Assembly (NCBI RefSeq): GCF_947500405.1
Contig: NZ_CANMRY010000006.1
Span: 1-64,000 of the forward strand
Reading direction: 5' to 3'
DNA length: 64,000 bases
Source of the DNA: an uncultured Maribacter sp.
GTDB taxonomy: Bacteria > Bacteroidota > Bacteroidia > Flavobacteriales > Flavobacteriaceae
A program made the translations under genes and the position numbers. Shown here in pieces: positions 36,427-45,651 of the stretch. A model generated the notes under the pieces. That model saw only the letters and a program-made list of their open reading frames with translations. It searched no databases and had not been told where the DNA came from. Within the stretch, counting starts at the first letter, position 1. Every line of letters begins with the position of its first letter.

Positions 36427-37281
36427 ATGTTTTATAAAACAATAATTGCTCTTTTTTTAACTGCTACTACGGCATGTAACAATACCGGAAAACTAAAATT
36501 AATTACCGATTTACCTAAACAACTAAATGAAAATTCTGGCATAGTTACTTTTAATTTAAAAAGTGCATGGTTTATTGAGGATAGTGGAAATAATGATAAA
36601 ATATATAAAGTAAATTTTGATGGAAAAATAGTTAAAACCTTAGAGGTAAAAGGTGTAAAAAATAAAGACTGGGAAGATCTTACTAAAGACGATAAAGGCA
36701 ATGTTTATATTGCTGATACTGGCAATAATGAAAATAAACGTAAAGATTTAGTTATTTATAAAATCCCAAATCCTGAAATAGAAAAAGGAGGCAAAATTGA
36801 TGCTGAAGCAATACACTTTTATTACCCTGAACAAGAAAAATTTCCTCCTAAAAAAAACCATTTATTCTATGATGCTGAGGCTATTTTTTATTACAACAAC
36901 TTTTTATATTTAATAACTAAAAACCGTTCGCACCCATTTAACGGAGAAGCTTTTGTTTATAAAATACCTTCTATTGCAGGAAATCATAAAGCCCAATTAA
37001 TAGATACATTGAACTTTTGTGATGATTGGAACACATGCCAGATAACCTCAGCAGATATAGCTCCAGATGGCTCTAAATTGATTTTATTAAGTTATGGAAA
37101 GTTATTTATTATAACCGATTTTAAAGATGCTAATTTTTCTAAAGGAAAGATAGAGTCTATAGATTTAGAATCTACAAACCAATTAGAATCTGTTTGTTTT
37201 TTAAATCAGAGTACCTTATTACTATCTGATGAAAAAAAAGGGTCTACAGGAAGAAATATGTATTCCTTTAAACTTAAATAA
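36427..37281 (+). CDS. Lipoprotein with propeller-like repeats, unknown function
   Basis: A 284-residue lipoprotein: the signal sequence ends in a lipobox (TATTAC, Cys17). The mature part has strand-rich repeats with aspartate- and asparagine-rich turns such as WFIEDSGNNDKIYKVN and WEDLTKDDKGNVYIADTGN. These are reminiscent of SdiA-regulated or esterase-like beta-propellers, though I cannot name the family firmly. It stands alone, convergent with the following large gene with only 3 bases between stops. Confidence 0.7.
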   Translation: MFYKTIIALFLTATTACNNTGKLKLITDLPKQLNENSGIVTFNLKSAWFIEDSGNNDKIYKVNFDGKIVKTLEVKGVKNKDWEDLTKDDKGNVYIADTGNNENKRKDLVIYKIPNPEIEKGGKIDAEAIHFYYPEQEKFPPKKNHLFYDAEAIFYYNNFLYLITKNRSHPFNGEAFVYKIPSIAGNHKAQLIDTLNFCDDWNTCQITSADIAPDGSKLILLSYGKLFIITDFKDANFSKGKIESIDLESTNQLESVCFLNQSTLLLSDEKKGSTGRNMYSFKLK

Positions 37282-37284
37282 CTT

Positions 37285-40200
37285 TTAGAAACCAAATCCT
37301 ATTCCAAAAGAGAAACGAACACCATCTTCACTATTAAAAAGAGCAAATTTAGCTGATGCAACATCCGAAGCATTTAAGAAAAAACCACCTCCAGCAGAGG
37401 TATGCCATTGGTTAGAGCTTAACCCTGGAAACCATACCCTACCATAATCATAGCCACCATAAATCCCTATAGTAATAGGCATTATTCCTGTTTTCATTTT
37501 TCTTAAATTATATCTAATATCTGTATTTTGATAATAAGCAGTTTTTCCTGTAAACCTTTGGTTTCTAAAACCACGTAACCCATCTATACCGCCAATACTT
37601 GCTGCTTGATAAAATTCATACCCATTTCCTATATTAAAATGAGCTTTCCATTTTGTTGCAAATACCAAACGGCCACTAGAGACCAATTTATGATCAAAAG
37701 AAATACTTGGTATAATAAACCCATAACTATCTGCTTTACCATCTACACTTGCTGTGTAACCTGCATGTAAAGATGTTGCCATCCCCATAGTTGGAAACGC
37801 TTTATTATCTATATTACTATAGGTATATTCCCCATCTACTCCTACAAAACTTTTACTATTATCAATATTAGTAGATGTTAAAAATGTATTTATAAATCTG
37901 TTTTGTGTTTCCTCTACCTCAATAGATTCATATGCTATACCTGCTCTAAGTTTAGAACCCATTTCTCCTCTCCACACTAAAGATGGAGAAATTTTAAAAG
38001 TTTCTAATTTTACACGGTTATAATCTAATTCTAAATCGTTATCAAAGTTTTCTGTATTATTACCATAACCAAAGAAATTAACACTAAAATTTGGGCTGGT
38101 TAATTTTGCTAATACCTCTAAATTAACTTTCCCAATAAAATTTGCAAATTCTCCTTTATAAGCTAGATCAAAACCATTTGTTGCAAAATAAAATTGTGCA
38201 TTTAAAATATGCATTCTTGTAAATGGGTTTTGTCTAAGTCCATTGTAAACATAGGTGTTAGAGACACCCAATCTAAACCCATCATCTGGATTAGAACCAA
38301 TTGTAGGTACTAATTGGTTACTACTAGTTTTATATTTTATGGGCTGGTAGGTATTGGTTTCATAATCTGTGGTGAAACGCACTTTTGCTCCTTTAGTATT
38401 TTTTAAAGTATTCTTTTTAAGTTTATTATCATAGAGATAAACCCCCTTACTGTTTACTACATCATAAATATCATTATTTTGCCCGCCAACGATACGTAAT
38501 TTAGGCATATTCTTTGTAACATTTTTTATATCAAAATAGTCATCATCATCTAAGCCATAAATCCAAATCTCTTTAGTTATATCTTTAGTATACGTTTTGC
38601 TAAAAAACTGTTTTCCTTTTTTTCCTTTTTTTATCCTATGTCCTTCTACCTTTATACTATTATTTTCTTGCCCCGTAATAGTAAAATAATCATCCTTATC
38701 TGTACCTATAATTGTAGAGAACTTATTTAATAAATTATAATATGTATTTGCAGTTTCTACAATGTTTTGTTTTCTAGAAAGTAAAATACTCTTTAATTCC
38801 TCCGTTGTTTCACCTCGTACTTCCTCCGGAAAATTTAAAAAAGCTTTATCTATTACTTCTTCCGTAATATTTTCTTGTAAATATTTAGCTTGCTGTAACC
38901 ATAAATCTAACGTTGTTTCTGGTAACAAAGTCATATCTAAAGCAAATGTCATAGGAGATCCATTAAACCCTTTTACATTTCTTATTTCTTCCTTAAAACC
39001 TTCCATTAAACTTAATGCTGGTATTGCTCTTGTTGCTAAACTCATAAAAGCCCCATCTCCCATAATTGAAAAAGCTTGATCACGGTCTCTAGGCACAGGT
39101 TTATATATAGTTTCTCCCGTTTCTTTATCCTTAAATTCTGCCCAACGCCACTGGTCTGTATGCCTATCCCAATCTCCAATAAGCATATCAAAAAGGCGAA
39201 CTTTTACATAAGCTTGTTTATCTATTTTAAAATCTTCGTCTTTTCTTAATTTTTTGAGTAAGTCATCTGTACTTTTCATCTTATTAGCGTAACCAAAACT
39301 TTTTTGATCTCCATGATTATCATCTGTGCGCTCTTCTATCATATATAATGCATCTCCAAACTCATTAGCATATTCTTTAATTGCTGGTTGTTTAGGAATA
39401 TAATATAATACTGGATTTGTATGGTATATGTCTACAGCATCAGACAATGTCCCAATAGTAAAAGGAGCATATGGATGAGAACCTGTATAAAAATCTAAAA
39501 GTGTTTTTTGTATATACGTATTTTCAAAATCACCAATTATATATTGGTCTTTAAAAGCTGCTGCTTGTAAATAAACTTCAGCACTTTTACGTAAAGCACG
39601 CATAGCATATTCTTGACCTTTACTATTTACTAGTCGCAATGATTTAGATTGATGACCACCTCCTTTTCTTATTACTTTTAACCCCCCAAATAAAGTATCT
39701 AAATTTACTGTAGGAGCTGCTACTTTTTGCCCATAAATATCTCTATAACGTTCTCCCCAAAACCATGTATAAAATTTAGATTTTCTTACTTCTTCTTTAC
39801 TATAAATAGATGCTTCTACTATAGGAGGAAAAGAGGTATTGTATGCTCTTTTATTTTCTTTTCTTTGCGATGGCAAAACTTCTGAAGTATATAAAAATTT
39901 CTCTGTGTTTTTTTCAGAAATGCCATAATAACGTACTCTAGAAGAGCCATCTTTATACACCTCTAAAACAGCATACCCATTTTTCCCTGTAGAAAATTTA
40001 GCACCATTTAATAACTTAGATGCTTCCTCTTTAGCCCCAGAACCACTTACTATCTGAGGTATATTTTCTTCTACTATGTACTGCAACGTATGTTCATGAC
40101 CAGAAGCAAAAATTACTTTATCGGAGTACTGCGCTAAAGTTACTATCCTTTTTCTTAACTCTCTGTATTTACGGTTGTTCATATCCTGCACAGAAGCCCC

Positions 40201-40998
40201 TGTTGTTCTTCGCAAAACATTAATAAAAGAGCCTAATATTGGAAGTGGAATTCTTGTATGCCCTGGATATAAATTCTTTTTAAAAGATGTTTGCCCACCA
40301 TGTATACCGTAACTAAACATTGGATGATGAATAGCAATTATAGTGGTTTTATCTTCATTCTTCTTAATTAACCCTTCTAATTCTTGAAAAAACTTTTCAC
40401 GATCTTTAATCTCACAATCATCATTCATTGTTGGGTGTTTATCCCAATTGGCTAAATACCACTGAGAGTCTACTGCTATTACTACAACCTTCTCATTAAT
40501 CTCTATTTTTTCTATAGGACAACCATTTTCAGGAAAAAAAACTTCTTTACTCTTTAATGCATCTTGTATGTATTTTTCTTCTCTTTCTAAACCTTTTAAC
40601 CCACCATTATACCAATCATGATTTCCAGGGATAAAAATTGTATTGCCTTTATAATTAGAAAGTGTTTTTAATTGTGCATCTAAATGGTTTTTAGCAATCT
40701 TATATCCTTTTACATCTTTGTCTTTATCTGGCAAACCTGCAGGGTAAATATTATCTCCTAAAAATAAAACGGTACTATTATCTTCTGCTTTTTCTAGTCT
40801 TTCTTTAAATAATTTTAAGGTCGGGTTAAGCTTATTTTCTGGAGACAAACCTGCATCTCCTATTAGATAAAAGGTATGCGATATTTCTTTATTTGTAGAT
40901 ACATCTATAGCATTATTAATACTAGCATACTTTTCTTTTTTTGTAGCACAACTTCCCAAAACTAGTATAAATAGTAATCCTAAGTAATATTTTTTCAT
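37285..40998 (-). CDS. Lipoprotein fusing metallophosphoesterase, kinase-like region and outer-membrane barrel
   Basis: A 1237-residue protein from the ATG at 40998 (an ATG five codons upstream would spoil the signal peptide). Lipobox LVLGSC, Cys17. Residues 42-345 are a calcineurin-like phosphoesterase with GDAG (Asp48), GDN (Asp82), GNHDW (Asn126, His127), HH (224-225) and GHEH (300-303). Residues about 432-645 resemble an atypical kinase: a glycine-rich strand (KGGGHQSKSLRL), YAMRALRK, a hinge-like YMIEER, GDWDRHTDQWRW (Asp611, His613) and PVPRDRDQAF (Asp638, Asp640). Residues about 900 to the end look like a surface-antigen/BamA-type barrel. An outer-membrane location is predicted. The kinase reading is my inference; the phosphoesterase call is firm. 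Confidence 0.82.
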   Translation of the reverse strand: MKKYYLGLLFILVLGSCATKKEKYASINNAIDVSTNKEISHTFYLIGDAGLSPENKLNPTLKLFKERLEKAEDNSTVLFLGDNIYPAGLPDKDKDVKGYKIAKNHLDAQLKTLSNYKGNTIFIPGNHDWYNGGLKGLEREEKYIQDALKSKEVFFPENGCPIEKIEINEKVVVIAVDSQWYLANWDKHPTMNDDCEIKDREKFFQELEGLIKKNEDKTTIIAIHHPMFSYGIHGGQTSFKKNLYPGHTRIPLPILGSFINVLRRTTGASVQDMNNRKYRELRKRIVTLAQYSDKVIFASGHEHTLQYIVEENIPQIVSGSGAKEEASKLLNGAKFSTGKNGYAVLEVYKDGSSRVRYYGISEKNTEKFLYTSEVLPSQRKENKRAYNTSFPPIVEASIYSKEEVRKSKFYTWFWGERYRDIYGQKVAAPTVNLDTLFGGLKVIRKGGGHQSKSLRLVNSKGQEYAMRALRKSAEVYLQAAAFKDQYIIGDFENTYIQKTLLDFYTGSHPYAPFTIGTLSDAVDIYHTNPVLYYIPKQPAIKEYANEFGDALYMIEERTDDNHGDQKSFGYANKMKSTDDLLKKLRKDEDFKIDKQAYVKVRLFDMLIGDWDRHTDQWRWAEFKDKETGETIYKPVPRDRDQAFSIMGDGAFMSLATRAIPALSLMEGFKEEIRNVKGFNGSPMTFALDMTLLPETTLDLWLQQAKYLQENITEEVIDKAFLNFPEEVRGETTEELKSILLSRKQNIVETANTYYNLLNKFSTIIGTDKDDYFTITGQENNSIKVEGHRIKKGKKGKQFFSKTYTKDITKEIWIYGLDDDDYFDIKNVTKNMPKLRIVGGQNNDIYDVVNSKGVYLYDNKLKKNTLKNTKGAKVRFTTDYETNTYQPIKYKTSSNQLVPTIGSNPDDGFRLGVSNTYVYNGLRQNPFTRMHILNAQFYFATNGFDLAYKGEFANFIGKVNLEVLAKLTSPNFSVNFFGYGNNTENFDNDLELDYNRVKLETFKISPSLVWRGEMGSKLRAGIAYESIEVEETQNRFINTFLTSTNIDNSKSFVGVDGEYTYSNIDNKAFPTMGMATSLHAGYTASVDGKADSYGFIIPSISFDHKLVSSGRLVFATKWKAHFNIGNGYEFYQAASIGGIDGLRGFRNQRFTGKTAYYQNTDIRYNLRKMKTGIMPITIGIYGGYDYGRVWFPGLSSNQWHTSAGGGFFLNASDVASAKFALFNSEDGVRFSFGIGFGF

Positions 40999-41054
40999 AA
41001 CTATGCTCTTCAATATAAAATTTGTACTTTGTAAAAATATTATAGCTTAGGATT

Positions 41055-42242
41055 ATGACAGGAATAATTGAAAAAACACAACATTTTGTCGAAGAATTAT
41101 TATCTAATAAACTAGATGCCAATTACCTTTATCATAATCTACGCCACACCCAACGAGTGGTTAAAAGTACTAAAGAATTATTAGATTCTTGCGATTTATC
41201 TGAAACGGAAAAAGAAGTTCTAATTATAGCATCATGGTTACATGACACTGGCTATACTTTAGGTAAAGACAACCATGAGGAAAATAGCTGTAAAATTGCA
41301 AAAGATTTTCTTAATTCTCAAAACTATAACCCAGAACTATTAGAAAAAGTTAGACAGTATATAATGGCAACACAGCGTTTTGCTGTTCCTGAAACATTAC
41401 AAGAAAAAATTCTTAGAGATGCAGATGCTTCTCATTTTGCACAAAGTAGTTATTTAGAAACTTCTGAGTTTTTAAGAGAAGAACTTCGTTTACTAAACAT
41501 TGCCACATACAACTACAAAGAATGGTTAAATCTAAATATTAAAATGTTTAGAAATGAACATAAGTATTATACAGATTATGCTATAGAAAATTGGCAGCCA
41601 AAAAAAGACAAAAATTTAAAAAAACTTATTAAAGAAAAAAAGCAAGACAAAGCTATTGCTAAAAAAGAAGCTTTAAAAGCATCCTATAAAAGTGAGAGCC
41701 CAGATAGAGGTATACAAACTTTATATAGAGTTACTCTAAAAAACCATATAACCCTAAGTAACATTGCAGATACTAAAGCAAATATTTTACTGTCTGTTAA
41801 TGCTATTATTATTTCTTTAGCACTATCCAATCTTATTCCTAAATTAGACAACCCTTCTAATAGCTATTTAATTTACCCTACTATAATTTTTGTGATTTTT
41901 AGTGTAATTTCTATGGTTTTGGCTGTTTTAGCTACTAGACCTAATGTTACTAGTGGAGAATTTACCGAAGATGATGTAAAGCAAAAAAAAGTAAACCTTT
42001 TGTTTTTTGGTAATTTTCATAAAATGAAATTAGAACAATATGAATGGGCAATTAATGAGCTAGTCAAAGACAAAGATTACATCTATTCTTCTTTAACTAA
42101 GGATTTATATTTTCTTGGATTAGTTTTAAACAAAAAGTACAAAATTTTAAGGTGGACGTATACCATTTTTATGATAGGCATGGTAGTTTCAGTTATAGCT
42201 TTTGCTATTTCTTTTAAGTACTTTGTACCTATAGCTAATTAG
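41055..42242 (+). CDS. HD-domain phosphohydrolase fused to a PycTM (DUF5706) membrane module
   Basis: A 395-residue protein with two parts. Residues 20-185 form an HD domain: His31 (NLRHTQRV), His63-Asp64 (WLHDTGY), His74 and Asp122 (RDADASHF). After a charged linker (185-215), residues 218-392 match the Pycsar-effector transmembrane module: RGIQTLYRVTLKNHITLSN, then ADTKANILLSVNAIIISLAL and helices at about 272-293 and 367-388. In Pycsar defence, PycTM proteins act on cyclic-pyrimidine signals, but HD-fused versions also occur without a cyclase and none is in this window. It diverges from the phosphatase/barrel gene by 56 bases. Confidence 0.88.
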   Translation: MTGIIEKTQHFVEELLSNKLDANYLYHNLRHTQRVVKSTKELLDSCDLSETEKEVLIIASWLHDTGYTLGKDNHEENSCKIAKDFLNSQNYNPELLEKVRQYIMATQRFAVPETLQEKILRDADASHFAQSSYLETSEFLREELRLLNIATYNYKEWLNLNIKMFRNEHKYYTDYAIENWQPKKDKNLKKLIKEKKQDKAIAKKEALKASYKSESPDRGIQTLYRVTLKNHITLSNIADTKANILLSVNAIIISLALSNLIPKLDNPSNSYLIYPTIIFVIFSVISMVLAVLATRPNVTSGEFTEDDVKQKKVNLLFFGNFHKMKLEQYEWAINELVKDKDYIYSSLTKDLYFLGLVLNKKYKILRWTYTIFMIGMVVSVIAFAISFKYFVPIAN

Positions 42243-42259
42243 TCCTAAAAAATTATACT

Positions 42260-44632
42260 TTATTCTTTTAATTCTTCCATTAAATCTGAATAGGTATATG
42301 TTTTTTTAGAAGATTTATCTGTTTTATATAAAATCTCTGCTCGTATTGCCTTAAGTCCAGAAACACCTTGTAAGCCTTCTAATTCTACTATTTCTACTTT
42401 GTCTGTAAAGTATCCTTTAGACTTTAAAAATTTAATATATCTTAAATACTCTAACTCGTCTTTCTTTTGAGAATAAACAATAGATATTTTTCCTGTTTGC
42501 GTTAACCTTTCACTTGTTCCTCTTATGTAAGATTTATCTATTCTTTTTTTTATTACTTCGTAACGCGCATTATAAGTACCATCTACATCAAACTTTTTTT
42601 CATCCATCCTAAATCTAATAGATAAAGAGGAATTGTGTACTAATATTAATGAAGCAGCATCTAAAGGAACTGGCAATTCCTTCTTTAATTGGTAGTGCCT
42701 ATTTTCCATTTCGCACATTACCTGTAATTGCCACAATCTTAAATTATTAAGATATATATTATTGTACTCCTTATCTTGGGAAATAGAAGCCCCAACATAC
42801 ATGTTATGCTCTACACCATCTGTTTTATATCTTTCAAAATAATGCGGAAACATTTCTTGCGCTTCAACTTGTTTTTTATCTAATACAGACGCTAATTTTT
42901 TATTTATTAAAGTTACACTATCATCATATTGTTTTCTATGGTCGTAATATGAATTAGTTTCTAAATCTATTCCGCTTTCATATTCTATGACCTTTTTTTC
43001 AAGGTCTTTATCTAAATTTTTAATATGATTAAAAACTGGAACTATTTCATCTTGAACAAAATCAAAAATAGATTGCTCACTGTTGGTATAGAGCATTTCT
43101 TTTATGCTATCTAAATGATTTGTTACTCTAAATAATAACTCTTCGTATACTGGTAATTTATATTTTTCCCAAGTATTTTCAAGAACCTTACTAATTTGTG
43201 TAAGTTGTATGAGTAAATCTTTTTGAATAGCATCATTTCTTGCCTTAGAAGAGTCTTTTATATCTATTTGCCCGTAAAGAGGAAATACATCTTTAAATGT
43301 AATTTCTTTAAAGGAAGGTTGTAAACCTTCTAGTTGGTCTTTAATGAAGAATTTTGCTTCTTCTCTAAATCTCCAATACACAGAAGAATGCACAGAGGTA
43401 CATTCGTTTTGTATAATTGCATCAATATAATTTTCTTCTTCATTTTTAGATCTTACTACCGCAGATACTATAAATGGCATAATATCATCTAACCTATTAG
43501 CATTAACGCCATTAAGCACATTCTTTTTATTAGAAACTACTTCTAAAACACCTAGCAATTCTCCATCAGATGCAATTGGTGCAAAAATTACACTTTTTAC
43601 TCCTTGTTTATTAAGAACCTCATAGGGTGCGGCTCCATTTGTAGCTTTATTAAACTCTTCAAGATTAGGAATTGTAAAGTAGCTACTTTCATTAAGTAGT
43701 TTAGAATACGAATCTTCACAAAGTATATCTTTACATTCTGCAGCACCATTCCCATTTAATATAAAACTCTTTACATTATTACCATATACTGGCTCTAATA
43801 GGTTGTCTCTAGAATTATAGACTACAAAACCAACTTCTATATCGGGTAACCTAAAAAATGATCTAAAAATTTCTTGTAAATCATCAATAAAATTTTCGTT
43901 TCCTCTTTTATCGCTAGCTATTAATTGTGATTTTATTTGAGATATAGAATGTTCCGTAGTAACATCAAACATATTAGAAATAACAAAGCCTTTAGAAATA
44001 AAACTTCCGGGAGGTAGCTTTTCCATCCATAATGCTACATTATCAGGGTTTGCCAAAAGCTCATCTACATCTTTTCTAGTAATTTTCTTAGCTTTCTCAG
44101 TAGGTAGTATTTCTAAAAAATCGGCATTATAAAGTATTCTATAATGATGCATAACACCATTTTTATCTGGTATATTATAAAAAAATGGTTTTCTAAAATC
44201 TAGTTTATAACCATAATAAAAATTTAAAATAACTATACAGGCCATTATATAGTCATTACCATTATCTATATTACTTATAGATGGCTCATAATCTTTTCCG
44301 GCATCTCTTAGTATATTCTGAAACCTTTTAGAAGAATTAAAAATTACGTTATTGTATGGTAAAGAGGCTACTTTTATTTCATTTCCTGTTAATACTTCAG
44401 AAAAGGTGTCCTGTAAAATCATTTTTATAATATCTCTATGTTTTTGTAATAAAGATACATCTGTAAAACCATCTCTAAGCACAGGAAATGGCTCTTGAGA
44501 CTTTAAAATATGAGAAGCTCTAGCAGACAAAAATGTATCATCTCCTTTTTCTATTTCTTCATAATGCATTAAAAGCTTGTTAAAACTAATAACATGCTTT
44601 ATTGGCATTAATTTGTCTAGAGTTTTTATCAT
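42260..44632 (-). CDS. Large GAF-domain protein, unknown function
   Basis: A 790-residue cytoplasmic protein. Residues about 245-395 form a GAF domain (DIEVGFVVYNSRDNLLEPVYG, quoted to 20 or fewer residues as IEVGFVVYNSRDNLLEPVYG; GVKSVIFAPIASDGELLGVL). The N-terminal 240 residues and the largely helical C-terminal half (about 400-790) match nothing I recognise. No kinase, cyclase or DNA-binding motif is visible, so it probably senses a small molecule and signals by protein contact. It is convergent with the HD-PycTM gene (17 bases between stops) and divergent from a metallophosphoesterase gene. Confidence 0.72.
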   Translation of the reverse strand: MIKTLDKLMPIKHVISFNKLLMHYEEIEKGDDTFLSARASHILKSQEPFPVLRDGFTDVSLLQKHRDIIKMILQDTFSEVLTGNEIKVASLPYNNVIFNSSKRFQNILRDAGKDYEPSISNIDNGNDYIMACIVILNFYYGYKLDFRKPFFYNIPDKNGVMHHYRILYNADFLEILPTEKAKKITRKDVDELLANPDNVALWMEKLPPGSFISKGFVISNMFDVTTEHSISQIKSQLIASDKRGNENFIDDLQEIFRSFFRLPDIEVGFVVYNSRDNLLEPVYGNNVKSFILNGNGAAECKDILCEDSYSKLLNESSYFTIPNLEEFNKATNGAAPYEVLNKQGVKSVIFAPIASDGELLGVLEVVSNKKNVLNGVNANRLDDIMPFIVSAVVRSKNEEENYIDAIIQNECTSVHSSVYWRFREEAKFFIKDQLEGLQPSFKEITFKDVFPLYGQIDIKDSSKARNDAIQKDLLIQLTQISKVLENTWEKYKLPVYEELLFRVTNHLDSIKEMLYTNSEQSIFDFVQDEIVPVFNHIKNLDKDLEKKVIEYESGIDLETNSYYDHRKQYDDSVTLINKKLASVLDKKQVEAQEMFPHYFERYKTDGVEHNMYVGASISQDKEYNNIYLNNLRLWQLQVMCEMENRHYQLKKELPVPLDAASLILVHNSSLSIRFRMDEKKFDVDGTYNARYEVIKKRIDKSYIRGTSERLTQTGKISIVYSQKKDELEYLRYIKFLKSKGYFTDKVEIVELEGLQGVSGLKAIRAEILYKTDKSSKKTYTYSDLMEELKE

Positions 44633-44658
44633 ATCCCTTTGAGTCGGTTATTTACTTA

Positions 44659-44666
44659 CAAAATTA
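44659..44666 (-). promoter_or_regulatory. Bacteroidota -7 element TAATTTTG before the GAF-protein gene
   Basis: The minus-strand sequence TAATTTTG matches TAnnTTTG and lies 26 bases ahead of the start at 44632, inside the 111-base divergent spacer. Confidence 0.5.
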
Positions 44667-44743
44667 CAAAAAACACAGGTTTTAACTATGTTAAAAAGGG
44701 TGTTGTTAACTAGTTTTTCGGATATTTATCTAAAAATAATACT

Positions 44744-45646
44744 ATGTCTTCTTTTTCTAGATTAACAAAAGCTTATAATAATGCGAAAATTATCCCTTTT
44801 GATGATTCTTCAAAATTTATACTATTTAGTGATTGTCATAGAGGAGATAATAGTTTTGCAGATGATTTTGCAAATAACAGAAATATATACTACCACGCAC
44901 TAAGCCATTATTATAGAGAAGGGTTTAATTATTGTGAATTAGGAGATGGAGATGAGTTATGGGAGAACATGCATTTTAAATCTATTTTTGAAGCTCATAA
45001 AAGTATTTTTAAACTACTTAAAAAATTTCATTTAGCTAATAGATTGCATATGATTTGGGGAAACCATGATATGGTTTATAAAGACCCTGAATATGTAAAA
45101 AAGCATTTATCTAGTTATTTTGAACCTATTGATGCAGAAGACAAAGAACTTTTTAAAGACATTGTTTATAATGAAGCCGTTGTTCTAAAACACAAAGAAA
45201 CTAACCAAGAGGTTTTTTTAACTCATGGACACCAAGCAGATTGGTGGAATTATATTTTTTGGCGCTGGGGCAGGTTCCTAGTGCGTGTACTTTGGAAACC
45301 ACTACAAATATGGGGTATTGCGGACCCAACAAGCCCGGCAAAAAACTATACCGAGCTTATAAAAGTTGAGAAAAGAATAAAAAAATGGATATTAAAAAAT
45401 AATCTAAAAATTACTGTTGTTGGCCATACGCATAGACCCCGTTTTCCAGAACCGGGAGACATTCCCTTTTTTAATGATGGTAGTTGTGTTCATCCTAGAA
45501 GTATTACTGGTATTGAAATTGAAAATGGCAAAATAGTTTTAATAAAATGGCAAATTGCTACAAAAGAAGATGGCACTTTACAAATTGTTAGAATAGTTTT
45601 AGAAGGGCCTCAAAAATTATCTCATTACCAAGCCAATAATCTTTAG
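44744..45646 (+). CDS. Cytoplasmic metallophosphoesterase
   Basis: A 300-residue calcineurin-like phosphoesterase with the metal ligands FSDCHRGD (about 28-35), GDGDELWEN (about 67-75), GNHD (about 106-109), THGHQADWW (about 160-168) and VGHTHRPRFP (about 227-236). All five family motifs are intact. No signal peptide is present. The WGNHDM and GDGDELWE sequences resemble serine/threonine-phosphatase-like or UDP-diacylglucosamine-hydrolase-like members, and the substrate is unknown. It is divergent from the GAF protein and ends 5 bases before the convergent TonB gene. Confidence 0.88.
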   Translation: MSSFSRLTKAYNNAKIIPFDDSSKFILFSDCHRGDNSFADDFANNRNIYYHALSHYYREGFNYCELGDGDELWENMHFKSIFEAHKSIFKLLKKFHLANRLHMIWGNHDMVYKDPEYVKKHLSSYFEPIDAEDKELFKDIVYNEAVVLKHKETNQEVFLTHGHQADWWNYIFWRWGRFLVRVLWKPLQIWGIADPTSPAKNYTELIKVEKRIKKWILKNNLKITVVGHTHRPRFPEPGDIPFFNDGSCVHPRSITGIEIENGKIVLIKWQIATKEDGTLQIVRIVLEGPQKLSHYQANNL

Positions 45647-45651
45647 TACTT

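Noticed and set aside
41055-42242. Complete Pycsar defence system
   Set aside because: Only the PycTM-type module is present; no uridylate or cytidylate cyclase gene lies nearby, and no other defence gene is in the window.
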